From the NCBI GenBank assembly GCA_023525975.1, contig CM042039.1, forward strand, positions 13,484,501 to 13,548,500: DNA of 64,000 bases, written 5' to 3'. This DNA comes from Smallanthus sonchifolius (Eukaryota > Streptophyta > Magnoliopsida > Asterales > Asteraceae). The position numbers and the translations under genes were made by a program. Under the pieces are notes generated by a model. That model did no database searches. It worked only from the letters and a program-made list of their open reading frames with translations, and was not told the DNA's origin. Position 1 is the stretch's first letter. Every line of letters starts with the position of its first letter. Shown here piece after piece: positions 1 through 10,385 of the stretch.

Positions 1-152
1 GCTCAGAAGGTTGTTCTATGGATCCGGGATGTGATCTTGATCCTAATAGAGGAATTTCCAAGGAAGTCTCTCTAATAGTTTGGCTATCCCTTTTGATATT
101 CTCATCAGAATATTGGGATTCTGAATGAGGGCTTTTATGTTGGGATTGGGCC
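1..152 (-). pseudogene. Fragment of SIRE-type extra 3' ORF joined to gypsy gag
   Basis: By eye, this stretch aligns along its whole length with 34117-34268, a piece of the extra ORF of copia element E5, on the same strand. Shared landmarks are the blocks TCCTAATAG, TTCCAAGGAAG and TATCCCTTTTGATATTCTCA. At about position 153 the similarity stops and gypsy gag sequence begins in the opposite direction of reading, so the left edge of the window is a junction between two unrelated retroelements. The homologous E5 segment is already degenerate there. No function is expected; this is a relic. Confidence 0.7.
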
Positions 153-1025
153 TGCGAGACAAGGGATACCTTGGAGTTGGAGTTGTGCTCAAACTTCCGC
201 TTATTATTGTTGGTGGTTTTAGAAACTGAACCCCTCGGGGGTAGAGTTCTCTGTGTCACCGCCTGTTCGGTCAACTTATGGGCAAGTCTGACTGTCTGCT
301 GAATGGTAGTAGGATTTGATGACGTGACCATGCTCTAGATTTGAGGCACTAAACCTACAATGTACAGCTCAATTCTTTTATAGTCGGGGGTCACCATGTG
401 AGGACACATAGTAGCAAGCTCATGGGAGCGAGTTGTGTAAAGCTCAATCTCAGAACCCTCCATTTTCAGATTCTAGAATTCTCCCTCTAGCTTCTGAATC
501 TCATCTCGAGGACAGTACTCCTCCTTCATCATTGTCTTGAATTCTTCCCACGGCAGTGCATTAGCCATTTCCAGACCCAACATCTGGACCTGAGCATTCC
601 ACCATGTGAGAGTCGGCCCTCCAAAGTACCTGATGCAAACTTGACCTGATTTGCTTGAGGACAGTTGCACATGGCGAACACAGACTCAACCTTCTCGAAC
701 CATCGGAGCAGTCCGACAGCTCCCTCAGCTGACGTAGATTAGAAAGACAGCTTGCAGTCCATGAAGATCTTTAATATACATGCCGACTGATTATTCTGCT
801 GACGTAGATTAGAAACACAATATATAATGGAGGTCATAAGGATAGAGAAAGACGCCTTGAGAGGTGAATTGAATTCACTAGTCAGTGATTACTATATTTA
901 CATGCATCATTCTGTGCTGCTAAATCTTCAGCCACACTATCATTAATCAGTGTCGCTAGCTCAGTTGCCGTCATATTGATGGTGCCTCAACCACCATTAC
1001 GACCTCCACGTCCTCTTCTAGACAT
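153..1025 (-). pseudogene. gag core of E1 (Ty3/gypsy), degenerate
   Basis: The capsid precursor of a gypsy element would form virus-like particles in the cytoplasm. The start at 1025 is chosen because an ATG is followed by an R/G-rich opening (MSRRGRGGRNGG), then a stop that is one C-to-T change from arginine (CGA), then MTATELATLIND, a typical plant gypsy gag opening. The best conserved part is 473-670, with the block LTWWNAQVQMLG followed by FKTMMKEEYCPRDEIQKLE, characteristic of the retrotransposon gag family. Further stops and frame changes occur near 472 and 340. A 17-bp repeat, CTGACGTAGATTAGAAA, occurs at about 724 and 798. The gene cannot make a full protein. Confidence 0.75.
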
Positions 1026-1312
1026 AATTCTTCACATCTACAAATACAAAATAATGAGAAATATATCGCATTTCAAACACTATATATGTACAAGTAAAGT
1101 AATGATAACTAAACACAACATCTAATATTTCGTAATTAAATAAGTTGTAATGGCTACAAGATAAAAAATTCCAAAACATTAAGCTTCTCATGAGCTTTTA
1201 TTGAATGGGAACAACCTTACCCATTTAGGTTTTGAAATAGAAAGAGCATAAACAAAGCACAAGATAATAAAAAGGAAAGATAAGATAAGGTAAATCATCA
1301 AGCATCATCGTC
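1026..1312. other. AT-rich spacer inside E1 gag region
   Basis: This short AT-rich stretch lies between the gag core start and the acidic end of the N-terminal extension. I see no coding or RNA feature in it. It may be an intron or an untranslated linker between two gag segments. Confidence 0.4.
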
Positions 1313-1640
1313 CTATGAGGAAATGCATGACATAGCATCAACCTCCTTGACTGGCTCCTCCTCGAATGGCTCCTCATCATCCGGTATATCCTCCTCAGAG
1401 TCAGAAGGCGGTGCATCCCCTTGCCAAAGGGCAGCCTCCATTTGGGCCTCTAGATGTGCCACCCTGCTCAAGATCCCTTCAGCAGCATCATCAGAGGTGT
1501 CCACTCTTGCCTCTATGTGTTGAACTTTGTCTACAAGATGGTTATGGAACTGGTCTGTTACTGCTAGTTCTGCGGTCAAAAGCTCTATCTGTAGGTCCTC
1601 ATGGCGCTTCTACGGATCGATCTCGTGATAAGACGTGACG
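1313..1640 (-). pseudogene. E1 gag N-terminal extension, coiled-coil/acidic part
   Basis: The minus-strand frame encodes a helical stretch (VQHIEARVDTSDDAAEGI, then RVAHLEAQMEAAL) followed by an acidic tail rich in D and E (SDSEEDIPDDEEPFEEEP). The order of an S/P-rich start, coiled coil, acidic tail and R/G-rich gag opening resembles the long N-terminal extensions of gag in daisy-family gypsy elements. It lies between the ORF at 2524-2080 and the gag core, on the same strand. I do not recognise a named domain. It could instead be a captured host fragment; a protein search would decide. Confidence 0.5.
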
Positions 1641-1856
1641 TTAACTCGGAGTGCGGAATCCAATGAATCAACGTTTATACGCATAAAAGACAATGAAGAC
1701 AATCATGTAAATAAACTTCATGCTTGTATTCCAATTCAAAATGGTGTTTACAGACTCAATCAGACAATTCGATCTTTCTCTGTTCTGTGTCTTGTCTCTG
1801 TTATGTCTAATTCGACTGACTCTGTAAACACTTATATAGACATCTGACCTGCTATA

Positions 1857-1979
1857 AGCGAACTTATTAAGTTCGCCTCTAACAGACTAAGCGAACTTAA
1901 TAAGTTCGCCTCTGATAGGCTAGGCGAACTTATTAAGTTCGCCTCTAGCCGAACTTATTAAGTTCGCCTCTAGCAGAAC
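1857..1979. repeat. Array of four near-perfect palindromes (GCGAACTTAwTAAGTTCGC)
   Basis: Four consecutive units each contain an 8- to 9-bp inverted repeat, CGAACTTA facing TAAGTTCG, followed by the linker CCTCT. Unit spacing is about 33 bp for the first two and about 26 bp for the last two. One unit has AATAAG where the others have ATTAAG, so the palindrome centre varies while the arms are kept. The array lies between the two halves of the gag N-terminal extension of E1. As RNA each unit could fold into a short hairpin. Confidence 0.85.
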
Positions 1980-2079
1980 TTACATAGAATTTTATCAACA
2001 GTTACAAAACATGTCCTAACAGACACCCCTTTAACTGTTGCTAACAATTCTATCAAATACAAGTCAAAGACTCTAAGAC

Positions 2080-2524
2080 TAAGACATATAATCTTCAAGC
2101 TTGTTGTCACCAGAATATGCTCCAACACTATCTCTTCCTTATTCTCAACTATTTGTGACTCACACTGCAGAATGCCGGGTATCTCACTAGCAGCATCCCT
2201 CATATTTCCTAGTTCCTTAGTCATAAAAGTCAGAAAGGCCGCAAAAGCTTGATCCATGGTGCATGGCCAGCTAGGTAAAGTCGATGACGAAGATGTGGAA
2301 CCAAAATAAGGTGATGGAACATTTCCCATCTCGATCCAACTTTGGATCATCTTAGGGTACCAATCCCAATTACGCGGTTCATCTCTTGCCCGCACATGGC
2401 TGGGCCAACCCTGTTCAACGGAGTCATCACTGGAACTGGTCCGGCGCCTTTTGGGCTCCGGTGAAGGTAGGATGGGTGCATCGTGTTCCAGTGCTTTAGG
2501 TGATGGAGGTGGTGTTGACGACAT
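2080..2524 (-). pseudogene. E1 gag N-terminal extension, S/P-rich start
   Basis: The minus-strand ORF opens with MSSTPPPSPKALEHDAPIL, continues through a basic patch (KRRRTSSSDD), then a W-containing segment (NWDWYPKMIQSWIEMG) and a helical stretch ending near ESQIVENKEEIVLEHI. It begins about 105 bases downstream of the primer-binding site, where a gag start is expected. After about position 2080 the reading becomes non-protein-like although the frame stays open to 1970. I interpret it as the first part of gag, possibly separated from the next part by an intron that now holds the palindrome array. I do not recognise a specific family. Confidence 0.5.
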
Positions 2525-2629
2525 AGTCCTGTAACGTAATATATAAGTGCCAAAACCTAAATGTCTATGACATGTAACTAATGTGTGAGGTTATAGTCTA
2601 GTATGCAAATCCTAGTTCTCTATAACCAA

Positions 2630-2644
2630 TGGCTCTGATACCCA
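2630..2644 (-). other. Primer-binding site of E1 (tRNA-iMet type)
   Basis: The minus strand reads TGGGTATCAGAGCC two bases inside the LTR end. The match to the initiator tRNA-Met primer site (TGGTATCAGAGC) has one extra G. This fixes the orientation of E1 as minus strand. Confidence 0.8.
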
Positions 2645-3659
2645 TCTGTCACACCCTCAAATTTCACTAACAGAGTTTTACCTTTTGAGAAGTGACAAAC
2701 CAGGATCTCAGTCATTAGTTACATTGAACGACACTATATGGGACTTAAAAATATCATAAACGATCAGAGTAAATGCGGAAGCAATAAAAGAAAGTAAACG
2801 CGCAAAACAAACGTGCACAAATGTCCAGTCCAAAAGAAATAAATTGAAACAGTTCAAGACGTATTATTAAATAAGAAATTAAATGTAGGACTCCATACAT
2901 GTCCTAGAAGTGAACCTGTGCGTTAACTTAGGGACCTGAGAAAATATGTAAGAAAAGATGTCAACACGAGGTTGGTTAGTTCACATGTTTCAGATTGTAA
3001 TAATGATTAACAAGTTAATATACATTCAATATATATATCAACAGGTAGCTAACCCATATACATGTTTACTAATGCGCTCGCAACCGAAAGCTAACTGATT
3101 ATATGCCTCCCACCATCATGGTGCATGATTAGGTCAATACTTCACCCGTTCGACCTCCAATCGAGTTAGCGCGACTAACGCGGGTGAGGTTCATACTAAC
3201 GGTCTGATGTGAGGACTTTAAGGATAATGTGTACGCATAGTCATACAAGTGATATCATATATGAATTACAAAAATCAAAAGTATTAACGACATGTTTTCT
3301 CCCACAGTTTAAAACAGTAAAAGGGGACGCGAAAACTCACTTGCGTTGCGTAGTAGGTAGTATCACACAAGTATGAGATTTGAATCTCAAGCGTTAGCCC
3401 AACATGGCTCACGAATGCCCTAGAATTACAACATAATTATTAGGGGTATAATAGGAATTGTGACGACGACACGAAATGTTGAACGTCCTAAAAGAAACGC
3501 TCTAATGATCAAGAGTAGACGAATATGTCCACGGGAAATAGGAATTCTTAATTACTAATTACTATGAATACGTTACGTAACGAATGACAAAACAACATAA
3601 TATATAATAAATATATTCAAGCGTCTTCGTCATTAAATAATGACATAAGAAAATAACAT

Positions 3660-3683
3660 AATATATATATATATATATATATA
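3660..3683. repeat. (AT)n microsatellite in LTR A
   Basis: An uninterrupted AT dinucleotide run of about 24 bases lies inside LTR A. Confidence 0.95.
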
Positions 3684-4067
3684 TTATTTTTAATTTAATA
3701 AAACAATATCACAAACAATTGTGCAACAAGAATAATAATAAATCCATTATTTTATTCGGGGACATATAAGAGGGTAAATAATATATATGATTATATTATT
3801 TATTAGTTTAAAATGTTACACGAAGTTTATAAACGAAGTGTTAATAGTATATATATGTGTGTGTGTGACATTTTCAATTGAGATTGTGGGTTGAAAATAT
3901 TATATTATTTTACAAATACAATTTAAATAATAATACGTGATACGAGGCTAAACCCGAGCCTACAGGTGGTTTTTCTGGTTTAAACACATTAATATATCAA
4001 TATAATAATATAGGGTTTGTTTTTATATTAAAATAATACTCAAAAATTAAATTTAAAACAAAAACAG

Positions 4068-4139
4068 GTGGAGGGGCTCTAACCCGGGTCTCTCCCCTGC
4101 AAGCACACACACTTAACCAGTCGTGCTCCCTAGTGAATC
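4068..4139 (-). other. tRNA-like segment in LTR A
   Basis: On the minus strand an A-box-like TGGTTAAGTGTG is followed about 25 bases later by GGGTTAGAGCCCC, which resembles a pol III B box (GGTTCRANNCC) with changes. The equivalent part of LTRs B and C has better B boxes. It is probably not a functional tRNA gene because no acceptor stem or anticodon arm is evident. Confidence 0.4.
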
Positions 4140-5351
4140 GCAACAGAACCCGGTCTGAAATGGTTTTAACACTGAACCAAAACGAGTTCTCCCCCCTTCG
4201 ATACCCGGTCCAAACATCTCCCAAATTCCTCCGATTTCAAATACGATTAGCCAAAACAGTAAAGGGGTTTCGTTAAATCAAGAAATTACAAATCTGTTGT
4301 GAGTTTTAATTGAAGTTATAACAAGTTTAGGATCGTTTAATTAAGGATTTATCGACCGAAAACCTTAGTTATGAACACAAGATCAAATCGATCAAATTGG
4401 ATGTTAGAACTCGATGAAATCATGGGGCTTTTACACATTAGGATGTTGCGAAACTGATGATACAATTTAATTGGATTTAAACAGGGTTTATAGTTGAATT
4501 CGATAAAACCCGTTTCGCATGAACCCTAGAATCTAGATCATATTAAATTCGATAATGTAAGCCCCGGGTTTCATGGGGCTTTCAATCCAGACATAGAGTC
4601 GACTCTAAGGATGTATCCAATTTCATTATTTGATATCGGATTACTAGGGTTCGACTAAACTGGAAACGTATGAACCCTAGGTATTTGATTATGATAAATA
4701 TGATACTGGAAGCCCGAATTATGATAGGGCTTTCACTCTAAAGGTAAAACCGAAACTAAGGGTGAAAGAAATTACCAGAAACGAATTCGAATTGAGGGTG
4801 TTCGATCAAAACCGACACCGACGATGATGAGGTTGGCCTCCGGTGACTCCCGCAGCTTCTCTGACCGAACTTGTGTAAAAAAAAGCTTCTATGAGACTCG
4901 TACAACGTGTGCAGGGATCGATTTGTGAGAACAATAACCGAAATGAACGAATTTGTTAGGGGTGCGATCTTGGTCGACGGTTATGGCTTTATTAGCCATA
5001 ATTGAGATTAATTCGAACGTAATGTCGATGATTAAGGACTTTATGATGTCGAAACTGTTAATAACGATTGAATCCATTACATAATCGGACAAATTTCAGT
5101 TATGGGATTTAAATTTGATTTCAAACTTGCGAGTTTGACTTTCTAAAAGTCAACATGATCAAAATCATTTTGACTTTTCTGAGTCAACATGCTTGACTTT
5201 AGGTTAATTACAGCTTTGGTCCTTGTATTTTAATATTAACTATTGACAGAATAAGCCCCCGAGGTTTGTAACAGAGTTAACTAGGTTAAGAACTAACTGG
5301 GTTAACTGAGTTTAAGCTAACGGGGTTAACTCTAAACGGCCGGAGGTCACA

Positions 5352-6402
5352 ATATCCCTATAGATCTTTATTCCAGAATATAAGAAGCTTCACCAAGATC
5401 TTTCATCGCGAAACATTTTCCTAACTAAGACTTTACGTCTTTTAACATAGGAATATGGTTTCCAATGAGCAGTATGTCATCTACATACAGAATCAGAAAA
5501 TTCATATGCCTCCCACTTGCCTTTTTATAAACACATGGTTGATCTTCGTTCTTGACAAAACCAAACTCTTTGATTTTCTGGTCAAAGCGAAGATTCGAGC
5601 TTCTGGATGCCTGCTTTAATCCATAAATGGATTTGTTCAACTTGTATACCTTATTGGGATTCTCTGGATCTTCAAAACCTTCCGGTTGAACCATATAGAC
5701 ATCTTCAATAAGACGTCCGTTTAGGAACGCGGTTTTGACATCCATTTGCCATATCTCGTAGTCATAATACGCGACAATGGCAAGCAAGATCCTAATAGAT
5801 TTAAGCATGGCTACAGGTGAGAAAGTTTCATCATAATCAATTCCTTGAGTCTGAGTAAAACCTTTCGCTACTAGTCTTGCTTTGAAGGTTTGCACATTCC
5901 CATCGATGTCGATTTTCTTCTTGAAAATCCACTTACTTCCTACTGTCCGACTCTCGGGAGGAAGATCGACCAAGTCCCATACATGGTTGTCGTACATGGA
6001 TTGAATTTCAGCATCTATGTCTTCAAGCCATTTCTTAGATTCTGAATCTAAGATTGTAGATTTGTAACTAGTGGGCTCTGCCTGATCAATTATCTTGACA
6101 TCGTCAATCTGGTGAATCTCGATATACCGGTCGGGTTCATGACGATCTCTAGTACTTCTACGAACAGTTTGTGTTACAGCTGAATATTGAACATTTCCAG
6201 ATTCAGTTTCAGCAGTCTCATGCTGAATGGCAGGTTCAGATTGTGGTTCTTGGATCTCATCCATACCAACACGGTTGTCTCCAATCCCTCTCGCAAGTAG
6301 TTGTTTCTCCATGAAAGTAGCTCTTCGTTTAATGAAAACACGATTTTCAGCAGGATTGTAGAAGTAGTAACCGATTGTTTTAGGGTATAACAACTTTAAC
6401 AC
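5352..6402 (-). pseudogene. Copia reverse transcriptase of E2, truncated by E1
   Basis: This encodes the RNA-dependent DNA polymerase of a copia polyprotein. Visible motifs in order are WIFKKKIDIDGNV, ARLVAKGFTQTQGIDYDETF, MDVKTAFLNG, LNKSIYGLKQASR and the catalytic YVDD (about 5482-5493, in LILYVDDILLIGN). A stop at 5422 and a lost base near 5370 break the frame, but RT sequence (GKCFAMKDLGEASYIL) continues to the E1 junction. A linker with charged and S/T residues precedes RT (about 6050-6330). The catalytic aspartates are intact here, unlike in E4 and E6. Confidence 0.9.
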
Positions 6403-7096
6403 CCCGGGGATTTAGTTTTTCTGTAGATTTACTTGTAACATATGTGTTACATCCCCAAACCCTAAGGTAGGACACTTTGGGTTTTTCCCCATGCCAAATC
6501 TCATAAGGCATCTTGTCCACCTCCTTAGTAGGAGCTAGATTTATGATTCTTGTGACACTCTCAAGAGCAAAACTCCAGAAGGAGTGTGGGAGGTTTGTAC
6601 GACACATCATAGACTGAACCATATCTAATAGTGTTCGATTTATCCTTTCGGATACACCGTTAACTTGAGGTGTTCATGGTGGAGTCAGCTGAGAAATGAT
6701 CCCACATTTCATTAGATGTTCGTCAAACTCTTGACTAAGATATTCACCACCTCGATCAGATCGAAGCATCTTAATCATCTTACCAAGTTGATTTTGTACT
6801 TCATTCTGGTATTGTTTGAACATTTCAAACGTTTCATGTTTATGCTTCATAAGATAAACATAACCATATCTACTGAAATCATCAGTAAATGTCACGAAGT
6901 ATCTTTCTCCACTTCTGGTCATTGTTCTGAATGGACCACATACATTAGTATGTACAAGTCCCAAAAGATCCTTAGCCCTTTGACCGATACTAGAAAAAGG
7001 AGCTTTGGTTAGCTTTCCACTTAAACATGATTCGCAATCATCAAATAACTCTTGACCTGTAGAAATCAGAATTCCGGTGGTCTGGAGTTTCTTCAT
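6380..7096 (-). pseudogene. Copia integrase of E2, degenerate
   Basis: Integrase inserts the cDNA into chromosomes. The second half of the zinc-binding region (CESCLSGKLTKAPF) is followed by the core: HTNVCGPF, where the first catalytic Asp appears as Asn, then TFTDDFSRYGYVYL, the second Asp in LRSDRGGEYL, and the Glu in the NGVSERINRTLLDM region read past a stop near 6674. Two frames (6674-7096 and 6380-6622) are needed to follow it, then a third into RT. The D-to-N change plus the stop make it inactive. Confidence 0.85.
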
Positions 7097-7129
7097 ACGA
7101 TTCTTGTTTATGTGTCCAAGCCTACAATG

Positions 7130-7560
7130 TCATAAATACGTATCATTGAAATCATATTTAGTATGTTTGGAGGATATATTAAGGATGATGTTATTATTAT
7201 GGACTTCTATCTCATAGATTCCATTGTGAGGCTTTGAAGAAAAGTAGAACAAACCATTCAAATATACAAAAATGAAATCATTGTCAAAAGCATAAATAAA
7301 TCCTTGTTCTCGCAAAGCAGAAACTGAAACAATATTCCTAGTCAAATTAGGAATAAAATAAACATTGTTCAAAACAAGTTCTAATCCAGAAGGAAGTAAA
7401 AGAGTATATTCTCCTAACCTTTTGTCAATTTCTCACATGGAGCTCCAGGTAACCTTGCTTCAGTCTCTTAACCTTCCTTAGTCCCTCTAAATCATTACAA
7501 ATGTGATAACCACATCCAGTGTCAAACACCCATGATTTGCTAGACAGAGAGAAGATCTAG
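7130..7560 (-). pseudogene. Copia protease region of E2, degenerate
   Basis: The aspartic protease would cleave the polyprotein. The active-site region WVFDTGCGYHIC is visible near 7500-7540, where copia proteases usually have D-S/T-G-C. Downstream, VYFIPNLTRNIVSVSALREQGF (about 7310-7370) is the conserved segment leading to integrase. The frame is interrupted several times between these motifs. Confidence 0.75.
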
Positions 7561-7860
7561 ATAACAAACATACATGAGGACTGTCCTCCAGCAGACTTCT
7601 TCTGCTACATCTCGGCCAGATACTTTGGGCAATTCCTCTTCCAGTGTCCGGTTTCATCACAATGAAAACACTTAACATTCTTTACGGGTTTCTTGGCAAC
7701 TCTTGGAGCTTTTCCTGCCTTTTCCCTTTGCTTCAGATTTACTGACTTGACCTTCTTTGATCATTAGCACTGAACCAGACTTAGCAGGAGTTGGTATATT
7801 CATCTCGGTTGTCTTTAGCATCATATGCATCTCTAGAATGGTCTTGTCCCAAGCATTCAT
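7561..7860 (-). pseudogene. Nucleocapsid (zinc knuckle) part of E2 gag
   Basis: A CX2CX4HX4C zinc knuckle (CFHCDETGHWKRNC) is encoded near 7630-7675 and would bind element RNA during packaging. It is preceded by a basic lysine- and serine-rich stretch (KSEAKGKGRKSSKSC) near 7690-7750. Protease follows directly, as expected. A frameshift separates it from the capsid part. Confidence 0.85.
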
Positions 7861-7910
7861 ATTGTAATTCAGAGGGAACTGATCATATGATATTGGCAGT
7901 GAGTTGAGGA

Positions 7911-8420
7911 TTATATCCCGGCTAATTCATTGCTTAAGGGGGATTCAAGATGTTCTAGGTGATCAATATATCCTTTCATTTTCAGCACATAGGTACTGAC
8001 AGAATAACCTTCTTGCATGCGACAGCTTATAAGTGATCTCATCACCTCGAAGAGTTCATGACGGGCCTGCTGTTGGAACATTTCTTGCAATTTCCTAATC
8101 ATGTCATATGCAGGCATGTCCACCAGATTCTTTTGAAGTTCTAGTATCATGGACGCCAGCATCAAGCAAGAGACCTTGATAGAATCATCAACATGCTTAT
8201 CCAAGGTCTTACGGGCTTGGCCCATAGTAGCAGTTGGTTCTTCGGGGATTGGTTCCTCGAGAACATACAACTAGTTCTCAGCCTTTGTAACAATTGTCAA
8301 GTTTCGGTACCAGTCCATGAAGTTGGAATTGTCAAGCTTATCCTTCTCAAGGATGGATTTCTGGGAGAATGAGGAATTTATTCGATTCGTTAGACATCTA
8401 CAAAATTCAAAAATAAGTTT
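7911..8420 (-). pseudogene. Copia gag capsid region of E2
   Basis: The start of real similarity is near SILEKDKLDNSNFMDWYRNL (about 8290-8350), the usual beginning of plant copia gag; the more upstream in-frame ATG at 8465 reads into leader. A stop near 8270 interrupts the frame, then LYVLEEPIPEEP and the helical region LQEMFQQQARHELFEVMRSL to YVLKMKGYIDHLEHLE follow, matching the copia gag (UBN2-type) family. It lies between the leader and the zinc knuckle. Confidence 0.85.
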
Positions 8421-8465
8421 TAGTATTTTCATGCTTGGATTTCCTAATAAAATTTTATGACCCAA

Positions 8466-9703
8466 TTGAAAATTTTATATAATTAAGAATGATATCCTGG
8501 TTCCCCATGTCTCAGTGAATGGCTGAACACTCTTCATTGGCATAGCTAGATGGGTAGGTAACAATTACCAATTGTATCAACTATACAATTCTCGGTTTGA
8601 GGGGCATGACGAGTATTGTCAAGCTTTGGATACGTTTTCCCTCAATTACGCCCACTTAAATGACTTAAATGATATTTGTCCTTCAAATGTAACTGTAGAC
8701 CCGGCCTAAGTGACTCAGGAATCGCGGTTCTACCTTCAACTAAAATCGTAGGACCGGATGCAGGGTAATTCACTAATACCGGGGGTTCGGATAAATTAGT
8801 TGAAGTGTTACGATTAAAGATGGCGCATAAATATCAATTTTATATTGGGATTTCTTTAATGTTTTTTAATATTAACGTTTCGGGTCAAAATCATTTTGGT
8901 CGACGAGTAGCATGATACAAGTCGCGCAATTTTAGTAAACCAATTTTACTAATCAGTTCGTGAAACACTTTTAACACTCGACATGATCCAGTTTTAAATA
9001 CCCTATTTTTCTAAATTGGTCATTTGTCGCGAACTTATTTTAAACTAATCAACTCTTTAATTAATTTAAAATTGTTTTAAATAAAAACTATTTAAATTTA
9101 AAACTTGTTTTCACTTTTAAATAAAACACTTTTATTTAATTACCTTTCCGGGAAAAATAAACAATTTAATTATCTCTTCGTTTCTAAATTGTGTCAAAAG
9201 TTTTATTAAATGTTTTGCGGTTTAATTATTATCCTAAATAATTTTATCACAACCACAAAATGAATAAAACTTATAATCGAGCAACTAGAAAAATTGTCCG
9301 GTTTCGTTCGAGCCATCAAGCGAACAACTGGACTGGTCTAAGGGATAACAAAATGATAAATCTGCTATCTCCCACTTAGTCCAAGATCTCCATCTTTAAA
9401 CATGTCTTTGTCCGCCTTGGTCTTCAAGTCTTCGTCTCTTTAAGGTTACAATATTTATTTACAAATACACTAAAAATAAATAAATAAACAAAACCCAAAC
9501 TTTTACATCAGGGTTCCAAATAACACATAAAAATACAAAGATAAAAATAAATCAACAAACAACACAACCATAGGTCTCTAGTGCTCGATTCATTCAACAC
9601 AATCACAAGAAACGAAAAAGGCTCGATCTTTTGTCAAACAAAAGTTTTGACAAATAAAAAAATAGATCGAATAAAAAAAATATGTCTAAACTCGCGTAAA
9701 GCT
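8466..9703 (-). other. Untranslated leader of E2
   Basis: About 1.2 kb lies between the primer-binding site and gag. It is AT-rich to the right (9050-9700) and mixed to the left. I see no ORF with protein-like composition. The length is long for a copia leader, so it may include an intron or packaging signals; nothing in the sequence decides this. Confidence 0.5.
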
Positions 9704-9716
9704 GGCTCTGATACCA
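9704..9716 (-). other. Primer-binding site of E2 (tRNA-iMet)
   Basis: The minus strand reads TGGTATCAGAGCC, a perfect initiator tRNA-Met primer site, one base from the LTR end (TTCCCAACA on the minus strand). Confidence 0.95.
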
Positions 9717-9717
9717 C

Positions 9718-10385
9718 TGTTGGGAATCATGGTACTAGTTTTAACTTTTAAAACAATAATTATTTAAAACCTTTTTAAATAAATAAATCATATATATTTT
9801 AGCGGAAGCGATTTATTAATACCATTACCAGATCAGATCTGGATTCCTTTCAGTGATCCGATTACACGCGCATAAACAATATTAAAACCAACCATAGGGT
9901 GTTTAGATTTATACCTTCGACGATAACCAGATCTGTAACACCTTAGTTCAACGAACGTCACGCTAGATGACACGTACACGAGAACCTGCAAAACGTCACA
10001 CGAGATGGCATGGAAAATCCGACCACGAAGGTGGCTTGCGACGGCGGCAGCGATGACCCGATGCGGCCGCGAAAAGCGGCTCACGGTGTGTCGTCGGCCG
10101 GACCAAGGGGAGGAGAAAGGGGGCGCCCATTTTGAGGTGTGTGGGATTAGGTTTAGGGTTTTAATTATAATGTTATATTTATAGACATTATATTTACACA
10201 CTGGTCCTCATGGTATTAACAGTTAATACCCCAGTAATAATTAACCTTTAATTATTAAACTCTTGTAATTACTAATTACATATAATTAGTAAAAACACAA
10301 TCCTTAAATGTTTAACTGATTAAACATTCATTCCCCGCAAATAATTAATTAATCAAATAATTAATTATCCCAATCTCCGATAAAT
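9718..10385 (-). mobile_element. 5' LTR of E2 (about 670 bp)
   Basis: The plus-strand left end is TGTTGGGAATCATGG, a common copia LTR end in inverted form. A GC-rich block at 9960-10140 and an AT-rich block to the right fit a transcribed R/U5 segment and an upstream U3. A TATA-like site on the minus strand lies at 10174-10183. The right end is placed near 10385 because sequence from about 10390 matches E3 (ATTCGGTTGGACCTACC, also at 25740). The open frame at 9833-10201 lacks family resemblance and is probably chance in a GC-rich LTR. Confidence 0.75.
10174..10183 (-). promoter_or_regulatory. TATA-like box of E2 LTR
   Basis: The minus strand reads TATAAATATA upstream of the GC-rich transcribed part of the LTR. 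The position fits a pol II promoter for the minus-strand element. Confidence 0.5.

Larger units (their letters stand above)
1..5351 (-). mobile_element. E1: Ty3/gypsy retrotransposon with long LTR, 5' part
   Basis: The sequence shows, on the minus strand from right to left, a 2.7-kb LTR (5351 to 2647), an initiator-tRNA-Met-like primer-binding site (2644 to 2630), a gag N-terminal extension (2524 to 1313) and a gag core (1025 to about 153). The element lies inside the reverse transcriptase of copia element E2. The expected 5-bp target duplication would be ATATC at 5352-5356, but the other copy lies beyond the left window edge. Protease, RT, integrase and the 3' LTR are outside the window or lost. 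The very long LTR and gag style suggest the chromovirus Tekay group; this lineage call is inference. Confidence 0.75.
2647..5351 (-). mobile_element. 5' LTR of E1 (LTR A), 2705 bp
   Basis: On the minus strand the LTR starts TGTGACCTCCGGCCG at 5351 and ends GGGTGTGACA at 2647, next to the primer-binding site. Its right edge abuts copia RT sequence. Internal modules recur in the same order in LTR B (54064-56804) and LTR C (59471 onward): a block around ATGTCAACACGAGGTTGG near 2960, a block GGTTAGCGCGACTAAC-like near 3166-3180, a purine-rich block AAAAGGGGACGCGAAA near 3329, and a tRNA-like segment near 4068-4139. A dinucleotide (AT) run lies at 3660-3683. No credible ORF is present; the short frames inside are chance. 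Confidence 0.85.
5352..10385 (-). mobile_element. E2: Ty1/copia retrotransposon, 5' part, split by E1
   Basis: Reading leftward from 10385, the sequence shows a 5' LTR (9718 to about 10385), a perfect initiator-tRNA-Met primer-binding site (9704-9716), an untranslated leader, gag, protease, integrase and RT in the copia order. RT is cut at 5352 by the insertion of E1, so RNase H and the 3' LTR must lie beyond the left window edge. The right edge abuts the 3' noncoding region of E3a; I could not fix the last LTR base or a target duplication. Confidence 0.8.

Noticed and set aside
1857..1979. CRISPR-like array
   Set aside because: Repeats are palindromic with tiny, similar linkers and no unique spacers, and the window is eukaryotic.
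9833..10201. 122-codon frame in the E2 LTR
   Set aside because: It spans the TATA-like site and a GC-rich LTR block and has no recognisable domain; LTRs rarely code.
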